Positions 5,747 to 13,797 of a stretch of DNA of 25,690 nucleotides are shown in pieces. The translations under genes were made by a program, and so were the position numbers. The notes beneath the pieces are model-generated. The model made no database searches and had not been told where the DNA came from. It saw only the letters and a list, made by a program, of their open reading frames with translations. Origin of the DNA: Atopobium sp. (GTDB lineage Bacteria > Actinomycetota > Coriobacteriia > Coriobacteriales > Atopobiaceae); the NCBI GenBank assembly GCA_015259035.1, contig JABZHC010000010.1, positions 1 to 25,690 on the forward strand, given 5' to 3'. The first letter of the stretch is position 1, and every line of letters begins with the position of its first letter.

Positions 5747-7468
5747 ATGACATCAAAGATGCAGGGCCGCAGTTTTCTTGCTGTTATGTTTGCATTTTTG
5801 GCAGCTTTAATCTTTATGCCAAATATTGCATACGCTGCAAGTAACAATTCGTTCTATAACGGCACTACTACTAACGTGTCTCCTTCTGTGAGTGCGGATG
5901 GTCTTATCGAGCGTTCTATTTACTTTACAGATGCTTCTGGCCAGACATCTAACTACGCTTATAAGGATAATGACACTACCCAGATGAACCGCTCCATTGT
6001 AGATATTGATAAGTATCAGAATCTGCAGGCAGTGGTAAAGATTACCAACATCTCTTCATCTCCAGTTTCTGTAAACGAGGTTATGCAGCTGCCACTTACT
6101 TACTATGTCAGCTCAAGCCCTAATCCTGATTTACGTGCAACTGGATTTACCTTCTCGTCAACTAATGCAGCAACTGCAATTAACCTGAACATTAACGGAC
6201 TGAACGGCGGTTCTGGTTCTCAGCCTGCAGCTAATGCATATGCCGCATACCAGGCAGCTGGTCAGGACGATGCTGAGATGCGTTCCGTTTCTATTTCTGG
6301 TACTCTGGCCGCTGGTGAGACCATTACACTTACTGTTCCTCTGACTCTTACCAATGGCTCTACGCTTAATCTGTACGGCACTAACTATGTAGGTCTTACT
6401 CAATACCTGCTTGATCACAGAACCTCTTACGGAAACCCTCGTGTTTCAGTTAGGTTTGCAAGGCAGGTCTTGGAAGAGGGAACAAACAATTCCATTCTTA
6501 GCAGCAATAAGAAATATCTTGGCGTAATTATTAGGCCTGACGGTAGTTATTACGCTATCCCACAGGACGAGTGGAATTACATGCCAACTATTTCTGCAAG
6601 TGATATTCACGTTGACAATATCCTGTATGAAGATCGCCACAGCGCAACGGAGAACGATGCTCTGTATACCGGCGGTGCATACTATATTGATTTGACCAAT
6701 ATTAAGAATGCCATGAGGGATTATGGCTATTCAGTTCACACTGGAAATTCCAATAGGGGACTGTATCTAAACCTTCCTGGCTGGCAGCTTGCTGTTGATA
6801 ATGACCTTACTGACGATGTGTATCAGGAGTATTCGTACACTTCTCTTTCTAGCGGCAACCTTGTCATCAATGCTTCTGAGAATTCAACTGACGAGCTTGA
6901 TCTTAATAACGGCGTTATTTCTCCTCTTTATACAGAGCTCAGGCAGGTAGTTACGGCACACGACAGCACTATTACCGCTAACCAGGATTCTTGGTCCATT
7001 CTTGATAACCTTGATGCTATGGTTGATCACAGTGCTGGTCAGGTTGCCCCTGCTGCTGGTTCTGCCGATGCTCGCGTTAAGGTTGTTGATCAGAGTGGTG
7101 CAGTTGTACTTGATACAGCAACCATGGATGCAGCAACTGTTGCTCAGAAGGCAGAGGAGATTTCTAAGACTCCAGGCACTTATTCCGTCACCTATTACTA
7201 TTACTTTAACGGTAATGCTGCAGCTGCAGGTAATGACTATGAGGCAGCAAAGACGGTTACCCTAACTGTTGAGTCTGATACTCCAGCTCCAGCACCAACT
7301 CCAGCTCCAGAAGAGCCTTCTAATCCTGCTTCTCCTGTAAAAGAGAAGAAGACAAAGAAGAAGAAAGCACAGCTTCCTAATACGGGAGAAGAGCTTCTGG
7401 TAATGCCTCTTATGGTTATGGGCGGATCTGCTTTGACAGCCGCTGGTCTTATGAAGCGTAAGCACTAA
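5747..7468 (+). CDS. LPXTG cell-wall-anchored surface protein
   Basis: A 573-residue exported protein attached to peptidoglycan by a class A sortase. Residues 1-30 are a Sec signal peptide with a likely AYA|A cleavage site. The C-terminus has the sorting signal LPNTG at 543-547, a hydrophobic helix and a final KRKH. The large middle part (about 31-440) is not recognised: it is rich in Asn, Ser, Thr and Tyr, contains no cysteine and looks beta-rich, as in adhesins. Residues about 441-510 resemble a small Ig-like bacterial surface module (from VKVVDQSG to AKTVTLTV). A proline-rich wall-spanning stretch (TPAPAPTPAPEEP) and a lysine-rich patch (KEKKTKKKK) come before the anchor. The RBS is GAGGAGGA at 5731-5738. 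The gene is transcribed alone, between two strong terminators. Ligand and host target are unknown. Confidence 0.92.
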   Translation: MTSKMQGRSFLAVMFAFLAALIFMPNIAYAASNNSFYNGTTTNVSPSVSADGLIERSIYFTDASGQTSNYAYKDNDTTQMNRSIVDIDKYQNLQAVVKITNISSSPVSVNEVMQLPLTYYVSSSPNPDLRATGFTFSSTNAATAINLNINGLNGGSGSQPAANAYAAYQAAGQDDAEMRSVSISGTLAAGETITLTVPLTLTNGSTLNLYGTNYVGLTQYLLDHRTSYGNPRVSVRFARQVLEEGTNNSILSSNKKYLGVIIRPDGSYYAIPQDEWNYMPTISASDIHVDNILYEDRHSATENDALYTGGAYYIDLTNIKNAMRDYGYSVHTGNSNRGLYLNLPGWQLAVDNDLTDDVYQEYSYTSLSSGNLVINASENSTDELDLNNGVISPLYTELRQVVTAHDSTITANQDSWSILDNLDAMVDHSAGQVAPAAGSADARVKVVDQSGAVVLDTATMDAATVAQKAEEISKTPGTYSVTYYYYFNGNAAAAGNDYEAAKTVTLTVESDTPAPAPTPAPEEPSNPASPVKEKKTKKKKAQLPNTGEELLVMPLMVMGGSALTAAGLMKRKH

Positions 7469-7499
7469 GACAGAGAGTTCTTCTCGTCACATGCATTTG

Positions 7500-7538
7500 T
7501 ATTGGCAGGTATCTCTTTGGTACCTGCCAATATTTTTT
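7500..7538 (+). terminator. Terminator of the LPXTG protein gene
   Basis: Perfect 12-base stem TATTGGCAGGTA (7500-7511) / TACCTGCCAATA (7521-7532), 9-base loop, then six T (7533-7538). Confidence 0.95.
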
Positions 7539-7549
7539 ATAGATAAAAT

Positions 7550-7609
7550 GGACAACTGTCCAAAAATGCTTAGTCAATTTTTATGTTTTAATATAGGTAA
7601 TTCCTATAT
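7550..7609 (+). promoter_or_regulatory. Peptide-transporter operon promoter region with two palindromes
   Basis: Candidate promoter TTAGTC (7570-7575), 16 bases, TATAGG (7592-7597). The -10 lies in the palindrome ATATAGG-taatt-CCTATAT (7591-7609); a second inverted repeat, GGACA-ac-TGTCC (7550-7561), lies upstream of the -35. Both have operator geometry. The regulator is unknown. From 7610 to 7765 there is AT-rich leader with only weak pairing, TGCTGG (7702-7707) with CCAGCA (7734-7739), overlapping AACCC (7730-7734) with GGGTT (7740-7744). Confidence 0.4.
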
Positions 7610-7781
7610 GGTTAGACAAAAAGTGCAGGTAAATAGATTTTGCTGTTATCGTCGCAATTTAATGTTTCATGTCTATTTCATCCTAGGTATATATGGGCAG
7701 ATGCTGGTAATTGTTTTGTATAGTTATCAAACCCCAGCAGGGTTGTCTTATAAATCGTTTTAATAAGAAAGAAGGGTTAAC

Positions 7782-9428
7782 ATGCTGGAGAACTCACTCA
7801 GCCGTCGTAATTTTTTGAAGGCATCAGGTATGGTAGCGGCTGGTGGTGGCGCATCTATGATGTTGGCTGGCTGCAATCCTTCCTCCACTGATACTCCTCA
7901 GGCATCTGATAAGAAGAAGATTCTTCGCTATGGCTCTGCAAACTCTAAGCAGGGTCTTGATATGCAGCGTGCAAACAACTCCCAGTCCGCATGCGTTGCA
8001 GACTCTGTTTGTGAGTCCCTGCTTCGTTGGACTGAGGATAACGAGCTTGTTACCTGCCTGCTTAAAGAGATTCCAACCTTTGAGTCTGATGGCGTCACCC
8101 TTAAGTGCGAGCTCAAAGAGGGCGTCAAGTTCCACGATGGTACTACTTTGACCGCAAAGGACGTTAAGTACACCTTTGAGCGTATGTTTAAGCCAGAGAC
8201 TAAGGCTCTCTCCACCAGCTTCTTTGACAAGATCAAGGGCGCTCCAGAGATGCTTGCTGGTAAGGCTACTGAGCTTGAGGGCCTGACTGTTCAGGATGAT
8301 ACTCACTTTACCTTTACGCTTTCTGAGCCTTACGTTGTCTTTGTAAGCGTTCTTGGTATTTCCTATGCTTGCATCTTCCCAGAGAAGGCCTGTGAGGCTG
8401 CTGGTGCTGATTGGGGTACTGGTACTAACCTCATTGGTACTGGTAAGTACAAGATTAAGAGCAACGATGACACTACTGAGGTAGTTCTTGAGCGTTTTGA
8501 TGATTACCATGATGGCAAGCCTGCTCTGGACGAGATTCGTATTCACTACTACGACGATTCCAACACTCAGCTGCTTGCATTCAAGAACAACGACATCGAC
8601 TACTGTGATCTTCCATCTTCTCTGTATCAGCAGTATTCAAACGATGCTGACGTCAAGGACCTTATCACTGCATATCAGACCCTTGGTGTTAACTTCATCA
8701 ACCTCAACCTCAAAGAGGGCTTTGAGCTTACCGATCTTAAGGTTCGTCAGGCACTTTCTCTGGCGATCAACCGTCAGGAGCTTGTTGATAACATTGCTTC
8801 TGGTAACGGTACCGTTGCAAGTGGTTGGCTTGCACCTGCAACACCTGGTTACGACAAGAGTGCGCCTGCATTTGAGTACGATCCAGAGAAGGCTAAGTCT
8901 CTTCTCTCTGAGGCGGGTGTTTCTGGTCTTAAGCTTTCTGCAAAGGTTAGAAAGTCTTACGAGAAGCTCCTTGTTGCTGTCCAGGAATACTGGAGCAAGG
9001 TTGGCGTTACCCTTGATGTTCAGGTAGAGGACAACGCAGTTTGGAACACTGACTGGGCTGCTGGTAACCTTCAGATTACTACCCTTGCTTGGTATCCACT
9101 GTTTGCCGATGGTGACCAGCACCTGTACACCTACTTCTACAGCACTAACGCTGCAAAGAAGTCTTCCTTCTACAACAACCCAGAGTTTGACAAGCTTCTT
9201 GTTGAGGCTCGCTCTGAGTCTAACAAGGACAAGAGAACAGAGGATTACAAGGACGCAGATAACCTGCTCACACGTACAGACTTCGCAACACTTCCTCTGT
9301 ACTGGCCAAAGAACTCCTTTGTCGCTAAAAAGTACGTCGAGAACGCTAAGGTCGGAAACTTGATTTATCACTTCTTTGATATTGATATTGATACATCTAA
9401 TCCCGATTACACCGTTCCAGAGGACTAA
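7782..9428 (+). CDS. Peptide ABC transporter substrate-binding lipoprotein (family 5)
   Basis: Extracellular receptor that captures peptides and hands them to the permease pair encoded next. The 548-residue protein begins with the twin-arginine motif SRRNFLK (7-13) and a lipobox LAGC, so Cys31 should be lipidated after Tat or Sec export. The rest is a typical SBP_bac_5 fold: KKKILRYGSA near the mature start, LKEGVKFHDGTTLTAKDVKYTFERM at the family signature, and VRQALSLAINRQELV later. Length is normal. GAAGGG (7771-7776) precedes the ATG. It is the first gene of the dpp-like operon, and a hairpin after its stop probably lowers read-through so that more receptor than permease is made. Peptide import is assigned from the family; nickel or other ligands are possible for some members. 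Confidence 0.92.
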   Translation: MLENSLSRRNFLKASGMVAAGGGASMMLAGCNPSSTDTPQASDKKKILRYGSANSKQGLDMQRANNSQSACVADSVCESLLRWTEDNELVTCLLKEIPTFESDGVTLKCELKEGVKFHDGTTLTAKDVKYTFERMFKPETKALSTSFFDKIKGAPEMLAGKATELEGLTVQDDTHFTFTLSEPYVVFVSVLGISYACIFPEKACEAAGADWGTGTNLIGTGKYKIKSNDDTTEVVLERFDDYHDGKPALDEIRIHYYDDSNTQLLAFKNNDIDYCDLPSSLYQQYSNDADVKDLITAYQTLGVNFINLNLKEGFELTDLKVRQALSLAINRQELVDNIASGNGTVASGWLAPATPGYDKSAPAFEYDPEKAKSLLSEAGVSGLKLSAKVRKSYEKLLVAVQEYWSKVGVTLDVQVEDNAVWNTDWAAGNLQITTLAWYPLFADGDQHLYTYFYSTNAAKKSSFYNNPEFDKLLVEARSESNKDKRTEDYKDADNLLTRTDFATLPLYWPKNSFVAKKYVENAKVGNLIYHFFDIDIDTSNPDYTVPED

Positions 9429-9452
9429 GTAGCAAACTTGCTATAAACTTTA

Positions 9453-9489
9453 AAGCGGCATCTAAGATTCTTGGATGCCGCTTCATTTT
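9453..9489 (+). terminator. Intercistronic hairpin (attenuator) between binding protein and permease
   Basis: Stem AAGCGGCATCTAAG (9453-9466) / CTTGGATGCCGCTT (9470-9483) with one wobble and a 3-base loop, then CATTTTC. The weak T-run suggests partial termination or 3'-end protection of the binding-protein mRNA. Confidence 0.7.
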
Positions 9490-9512
9490 CTTGAGGGGAG
9501 AGGAGCTCAGGA

Positions 9513-10448
9513 GTGAGATCGTTTCTAATCAAACGAATCCTTCAAGCAGTGAGCGTTGTAGTTTGTATTTCTGCTTTAACGTTTTTTGTCTTGAACATTG
9601 TCCCAGGTGACCCAGTACGAGTCATGATGGGCGATATGGCTGATGAAGCTACGGTTCAGCAGGTCCGTCATACCATGGGTCTTGATAAGCCAATCCCAGA
9701 GCAGTATGCAAACTGGTTTGTAAAAATGCTTGGTGGAGATTTTGGAACTTCTTACACTCAGAAGCGACCTGTCATTGCACTTCTGACCAAGGCCTTAGTT
9801 GTTACGCTGCGCTTGGCGGTGTTTGCATATCTCTTTGCCGTAGTGCTTGGCCTTTTGATGGGTATTCTCGCCGCGGTAAACCATGGCAAATGGCTTGATA
9901 GAACACTTATGTCAGCTGCAATCTTTGGTATTTCTGCTCCATCATTTTGGGTGGCATTAGTACTGCAGATTATTTTTGCTTTGACGCTCAAGTGGTTCCC
10001 ACTCTCTGGCGTTAAAACTCCTTCCGCCTATGTTCTTCCTGTTATTGCGCTGGGCTCTCGTTACGCAGCAAGTATTGCCCGCGTTACCAGGACCAGCATG
10101 CTAGACGTATTAAACCAGGACTACATCAGAACTGCTGAAGCTAAGGGCTTAAAGCGCTCTGCTATTGTTTTGAAACATGCGCTCAGAAATGCTCTGATTC
10201 CAATCATTACCATTGCTGGATCTCAGCTGGGAGACATCCTTACTGGTTCCATCATCATTGAGCAGATCTTTAATATGAACGGTATGGGTAAGTTGCTTAT
10301 CGATGCAATTAATGCTCGTGACCTGCCGCTGATTCAGGGTAGTGTCATGTACGTGGCAATTATCTGCGTTGTGATTTATTTGCTTGTTGATATTTTGTAC
10401 GCAGTAGTTGATCCACGAATTCGTCTTGGAGAGGAGGCATCAGAGTAA
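9513..10448 (+). CDS. dppB: Peptide ABC transporter permease, DppB/OppB type
   Basis: First inner-membrane channel subunit of the peptide importer. The 311-residue protein starts with FLIKRILQAVSVVVCISALTFFVLNIVPGDP, the usual first helix and periplasmic PGDP loop of DppB. It has about six membrane helices and the cytoplasmic EAA coupling loop DYIRTAEAKGLKRSAIVLKH from residue 203. The start is GTG at 9513, with AGGAG (9501-9505) seven bases upstream. The stop codon overlaps the ATG of the next permease by one base (TAATG), which indicates translational coupling. The Dpp or Opp name cannot be settled from sequence. Confidence 0.93.
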   Translation: MRSFLIKRILQAVSVVVCISALTFFVLNIVPGDPVRVMMGDMADEATVQQVRHTMGLDKPIPEQYANWFVKMLGGDFGTSYTQKRPVIALLTKALVVTLRLAVFAYLFAVVLGLLMGILAAVNHGKWLDRTLMSAAIFGISAPSFWVALVLQIIFALTLKWFPLSGVKTPSAYVLPVIALGSRYAASIARVTRTSMLDVLNQDYIRTAEAKGLKRSAIVLKHALRNALIPIITIAGSQLGDILTGSIIIEQIFNMNGMGKLLIDAINARDLPLIQGSVMYVAIICVVIYLLVDILYAVVDPRIRLGEEASE

Positions 10449-11404
10449 TGGCTTTGTTTACGAGCGATAAAAATAGCGAGAAGGTCCAAAAGACTGAAGC
10501 TGTACTTGAAGATGCCGCCAAGGCTCAAGAAGCAGAACAGGCTGCCACGGGAAAGGTTCGTGCGCAGAGCTATTGGCAGGTTAGTTGGAACATCTTTAAG
10601 AAAAATAAACTGGGCATGATTTGCTTGGGCATTGTTTTGGCGCTGGTAATTATTGCAATTCTTGCTCCTGTTCTTGCTCCCTATGGCTACAAAGATCAAA
10701 GCCTTTCAATTCAGAATCAGAATCCAACGTTTGCACACCTACTTGGTACTGATGAGTACGGTCGAGACATTCTTTCTCGTATTATTTACGGCTGCCAGAT
10801 TTCTCTTTCTGTTGGTATTATTTCGCAGGCAATTGCCCTCTTTATCGGCTTTGTAGCAGGAGTTGCAGCAGGATATTACGGTCGCTGGGTTGATGCAGTT
10901 GTGTCCTTTATCATTCAGGTCTTCTCCAGCTTCCCATTCTTACTTTTTGCAATTTTGATCATGTTTGTTATGGGTCCAGGTCTTATTAACCTCTATATTG
11001 CATTGGGTCTTTTGATGTGGACTACCACCGCAAGGCTGATTCGTGGCGATGTCATGCGCCTGAAGAATTCTGAATACATTCAGTCTTGTATTCTGTCCGG
11101 TGGTAATAGCTTCCGCATCATCATGAAGCATCTTTTGCCTAACTGTATGTCAACGCTGATTGTTGTTTCTACTTTGGGCATTCCAAGTGCAATTCTTTCG
11201 GAGGCAACACTTTCGTTCTTGGGATTAGGCGTTCAGCCACCTGAGGCAAGTTGGGGCCAAATGATTGCGGCGTCTCAGCCATACCTTGCATCACAGCCTC
11301 TCTACAGTATTGCCCCAGGTATTGTCATCATCATTACAGTTATGTCTTTCAACTTGCTTGGCGATGCCCTTCGCGACGCCCTTGATCCAAAGATGCGTTC
11401 TTAG
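10448..11404 (+). CDS. dppC: Peptide ABC transporter permease, DppC/OppC type
   Basis: Second channel subunit, 318 residues. A charged cytoplasmic N-terminus of about 45 residues precedes the OppC-type segment SYWQVSWNIFKKNKLGMICLGIVLALVIIAILAP. The LLGTDEYGRDILSRIIYG motif typical of DppC/OppC follows the first helix. The coupling loop at about 209-232 (EYIQSCILSGGNSFRIIMKH) keeps the glycine and IIMKHLLPN, but its EAA part is degenerate (QSCILS). The last helices include SEATLSFLGLGVQPPEASWG, a strong family signature. It overlaps dppB by one base; an AAAGGAGG site just after its stop serves dppD. Confidence 0.93.
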   Translation: MALFTSDKNSEKVQKTEAVLEDAAKAQEAEQAATGKVRAQSYWQVSWNIFKKNKLGMICLGIVLALVIIAILAPVLAPYGYKDQSLSIQNQNPTFAHLLGTDEYGRDILSRIIYGCQISLSVGIISQAIALFIGFVAGVAAGYYGRWVDAVVSFIIQVFSSFPFLLFAILIMFVMGPGLINLYIALGLLMWTTTARLIRGDVMRLKNSEYIQSCILSGGNSFRIIMKHLLPNCMSTLIVVSTLGIPSAILSEATLSFLGLGVQPPEASWGQMIAASQPYLASQPLYSIAPGIVIIITVMSFNLLGDALRDALDPKMRS

Positions 11405-11420
11405 AAAGGAGGTTACGTTT

Positions 11421-12587
11421 ATGGCAGAAAAAACAGATGCTCTTGCACAAGAGAGTGATCAGACAAAAGAGACCAAAGATGCGTCATGTGAGCATGTCAT
11501 TGAGGGTCCTAACGGTCAGTCTGTGCAATTTTGCAGCCTTGAGGAGCGCCGACTTGCACAAGAAACCGCTCAGAAGGAGCGAGAAGAGCAGTGCAAGAAA
11601 AACGTTCTTCTCGACGTCAATCATCTTGATGTCACGCTCTTTACCGAAGATGGCGCACTTCCTGCAGTAAGTGACCTCTCGTTTATTATGCGAAAAGGCG
11701 AGACTCTTGCGGTAGTAGGCGAGTCTGGCTGCGGTAAGTCCATGACAGCTCTGTCGGTTATGGGTCTGCTTCCTACACCTCCTGCACAAATTACCGGCGG
11801 AGAAATTATTTTTGAGGGAACTGATTTAACTCAGCTTCCTCGTGGTGGCATGCGTGACTTCCGTGGTAATCGCATTGGCATGATTTTCCAGGAGCCTATG
11901 ACCTCCTTGAACCCTGTTATGAAATCTGGTCTTCAGATTCGTGAGGGCATCCTTGTTCATAATCCCAACATGAGCAAACAGGAGGCAGATCAGAAGGCCC
12001 TTGATATGATCAAGCTGGTGGGTATTCCTGCACCAGAGAAGGTCTTCTCGTCATATCCACATGAGCTTTCTGGTGGTATGCGCCAGCGTGTCATGATTGC
12101 TATGGCACTTGCGTGCCAGCCATCGCTGCTTATCTGCGACGAGCCAACAACTGCTTTGGATGTAACGGTTCAGGCACAGATTCTGCAGATCATTGACCGC
12201 ATGAAGCAAGACCTGGGTACCGCCGTCATGCTGATTACGCACGACATGGGCGTTGTTTCCGAGATGGCTGACTGGGTTCTTGTCATGTACGCTGGTCATC
12301 GTGTTGAGTATGCGCAGTCTGCAGAGCTCTTTACTAACCCTCTGCACCCCTATGCTCAGGGCCTGATTGCGTCCATTCCATCGTTTGACGAGCACACCAA
12401 GGAACTCTATGCAATTCCTGGTAGCGTTCCTATGCTTTCTCACATGCCTTCTGGCTGCCCGTTCCATCCACGTTGTCCGTTTGCTAAGGACATTTGTAAG
12501 AATCGTCGTCCTGGCTTGACTGCTGTTGGTGAAGACAATTGCCATACTGTCAGCTGTTGGAAATACACTGATGAGTGGGGTGAGTAG
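11421..12587 (+). CDS. dppD: Peptide ABC transporter ATPase, DppD/OppD type
   Basis: Cytoplasmic ATPase subunit, 388 residues from the ATG at 11421. That start has AAAGGAGG (11405-11412) eight bases upstream; the open frame extends farther left, but only inside dppC. Walker A GESGCGKS is at 100-107, signature LSGGMRQR at 216-223 and Walker B LLICDEP with Asp240-Glu241. The C-terminal oligopeptide-transporter region has SGCPFHPRCPFAKDIC and further cysteines, a cluster seen in DppD/OppD proteins. An N-terminal extension of about 65 charged, cysteine-containing residues before the ABC core is longer than usual. The gene is separated from dppF by only two bases. Confidence 0.93.
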   Translation: MAEKTDALAQESDQTKETKDASCEHVIEGPNGQSVQFCSLEERRLAQETAQKEREEQCKKNVLLDVNHLDVTLFTEDGALPAVSDLSFIMRKGETLAVVGESGCGKSMTALSVMGLLPTPPAQITGGEIIFEGTDLTQLPRGGMRDFRGNRIGMIFQEPMTSLNPVMKSGLQIREGILVHNPNMSKQEADQKALDMIKLVGIPAPEKVFSSYPHELSGGMRQRVMIAMALACQPSLLICDEPTTALDVTVQAQILQIIDRMKQDLGTAVMLITHDMGVVSEMADWVLVMYAGHRVEYAQSAELFTNPLHPYAQGLIASIPSFDEHTKELYAIPGSVPMLSHMPSGCPFHPRCPFAKDICKNRRPGLTAVGEDNCHTVSCWKYTDEWGE

Positions 12588-12589
12588 TC

Positions 12590-13702
12590 ATGGCAGAAGA
12601 GAAAAACACAGACGTCAAGGACCTTTCTGGCGAGAAAACCATCTTGTCCGTAAAGAACTTGGTTAAGCGATTCCCCATTAAAAACGGTGTTTTTGGTCGT
12701 TCTAACGCTTCAGTTCATGCGGTTGAGGGTGTTTCGTTTGACCTTAGGCGCAAAGAGACTCTGGCTATTGTTGGCGAGTCTGGCTGCGGAAAGTCTACAA
12801 CTGGCAAGTGCGTGCTGCGCCTCACCGAGCCAACCTCTGGTACGGTTGAGCTTGATGGGGAAGACTTCACCTCACTTAAGGGAGAAGATCTCAAGCGTGC
12901 ACGTCAGAAGATGAAGCTTATCTTCCAGGATCCGTACAGCTCGCTGAACCCTCGTATGACCGTTATGGATATCATTGGCGAACCTATTGATATTGCGGGC
13001 ACGTATAAGACAAAGGCAGAGCGCGATGCTCGCATTGAAGAGGTTATGGAGGAAGTTGGCCTTAACCTTGAGTTCAAGTACCGCTACCCTCATGAGTTCT
13101 CGGGTGGTCAGCGTCAGCGTATTGGAATTGCGCGCGCTATTGTGCTTGAGCCAGAGATTGTTGTCTGCGACGAGCCTGTTTCTGCACTGGACGTTTCTGT
13201 TCAGGCAAAGGTAATTAACCTGCTTGAAGAGCTGCAGAAAGAGCACGGTCTGGCATACATCTTTATCAGCCACGACCTCTCTGTTGTCCGTCACATTGCA
13301 GATACTGTTATGGTCATGTATCTGGGCCACCAGATGGAGTTTGCTACTAAAGATGCCCTCTTTGAGCGTCCTCTGCACCCCTATACTCAGGCGCTTCTTG
13401 ACGTTATTCCTCGTATTCGTCACGAGCGCATCCAGGAGAAACGTATTCTTCAAGGCGATGTTCCAAGCCCTGCAAACCCACCTTCGGGTTGTGTATTCCA
13501 CACGCGCTGCCCTAAGGCAATGAAGGTTTGCTCCGAGCGCATTCCTGAGCGCATCGAGGCTGAGCCAGGTCACTTCTGCGCTTGCCACCTGTATAACACG
13601 TCACTTACGGATGAAGACCGCACACCACAGGTGGCTCACGCTATTGAGGCGGCTCAGAAGGCCGTAGAAGAAGCGCGCCTTGAGGAGAAGATTTCCGAGT
13701 AG
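12590..13702 (+). CDS. dppF: Peptide ABC transporter ATPase, DppF/OppF type
   Basis: Second ATPase of the importer, 370 residues. Walker A GESGCGKST starts at 62, the Q-loop region has LIFQDPYSSLNPRMTV, the signature FSGGQRQR starts at 170, and Walker B is VVCDEP with Asp194-Glu195, followed by VSALDVSVQ and an H-loop FISHDLSVV. The C-terminal GCVFHTRCPKAMKVC is the oligopeptide-transporter cysteine motif. It pairs with DppD as a heterodimer. Last gene of the operon; its 3' end meets the oppositely oriented second binding protein across a shared terminator. Confidence 0.94.
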   Translation: MAEEKNTDVKDLSGEKTILSVKNLVKRFPIKNGVFGRSNASVHAVEGVSFDLRRKETLAIVGESGCGKSTTGKCVLRLTEPTSGTVELDGEDFTSLKGEDLKRARQKMKLIFQDPYSSLNPRMTVMDIIGEPIDIAGTYKTKAERDARIEEVMEEVGLNLEFKYRYPHEFSGGQRQRIGIARAIVLEPEIVVCDEPVSALDVSVQAKVINLLEELQKEHGLAYIFISHDLSVVRHIADTVMVMYLGHQMEFATKDALFERPLHPYTQALLDVIPRIRHERIQEKRILQGDVPSPANPPSGCVFHTRCPKAMKVCSERIPERIEAEPGHFCACHLYNTSLTDEDRTPQVAHAIEAAQKAVEEARLEEKISE

Positions 13703-13741
13703 CGCATCTTATTGTCGTGCCTTAAAACGGCATACAAATAC

Positions 13742-13783
13742 AAAAAAGGCGAGAAGACCAATTGATCTTCTCGCCTTTGTTTT
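13742..13783. terminator. Bidirectional terminator between dppF and second binding protein
   Basis: Perfect 13-base stem AAAGGCGAGAAGA (13745-13757) / TCTTCTCGCCTTT (13766-13778) with an 8-base loop. The A-run on the left and T-rich right side let it work for both converging units. Confidence 0.93.
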
Positions 13784-13797
13784 GTGTGGAGGAAGCC

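Noticed and set aside
7491..7763. 90-codon frame between the LPXTG gene and the peptide-binding protein
   Set aside because: It runs through a perfect terminator and the candidate promoter and palindromes; no Shine-Dalgarno and no family resemblance.
7824..8546. Long reverse-strand frame inside the first binding protein (and a similar one at 8637-9371)
   Set aside because: Shadow of a biased gene; no ribosome site, no recognisable domain.
11265..11420. Upstream extension of dppD
   Set aside because: Lies inside dppC; the ATG at 11421 has an ideal ribosome site.
12872..13588. 238-codon frame antisense to dppF
   Set aside because: Product is not protein-like and dppF is unambiguous.
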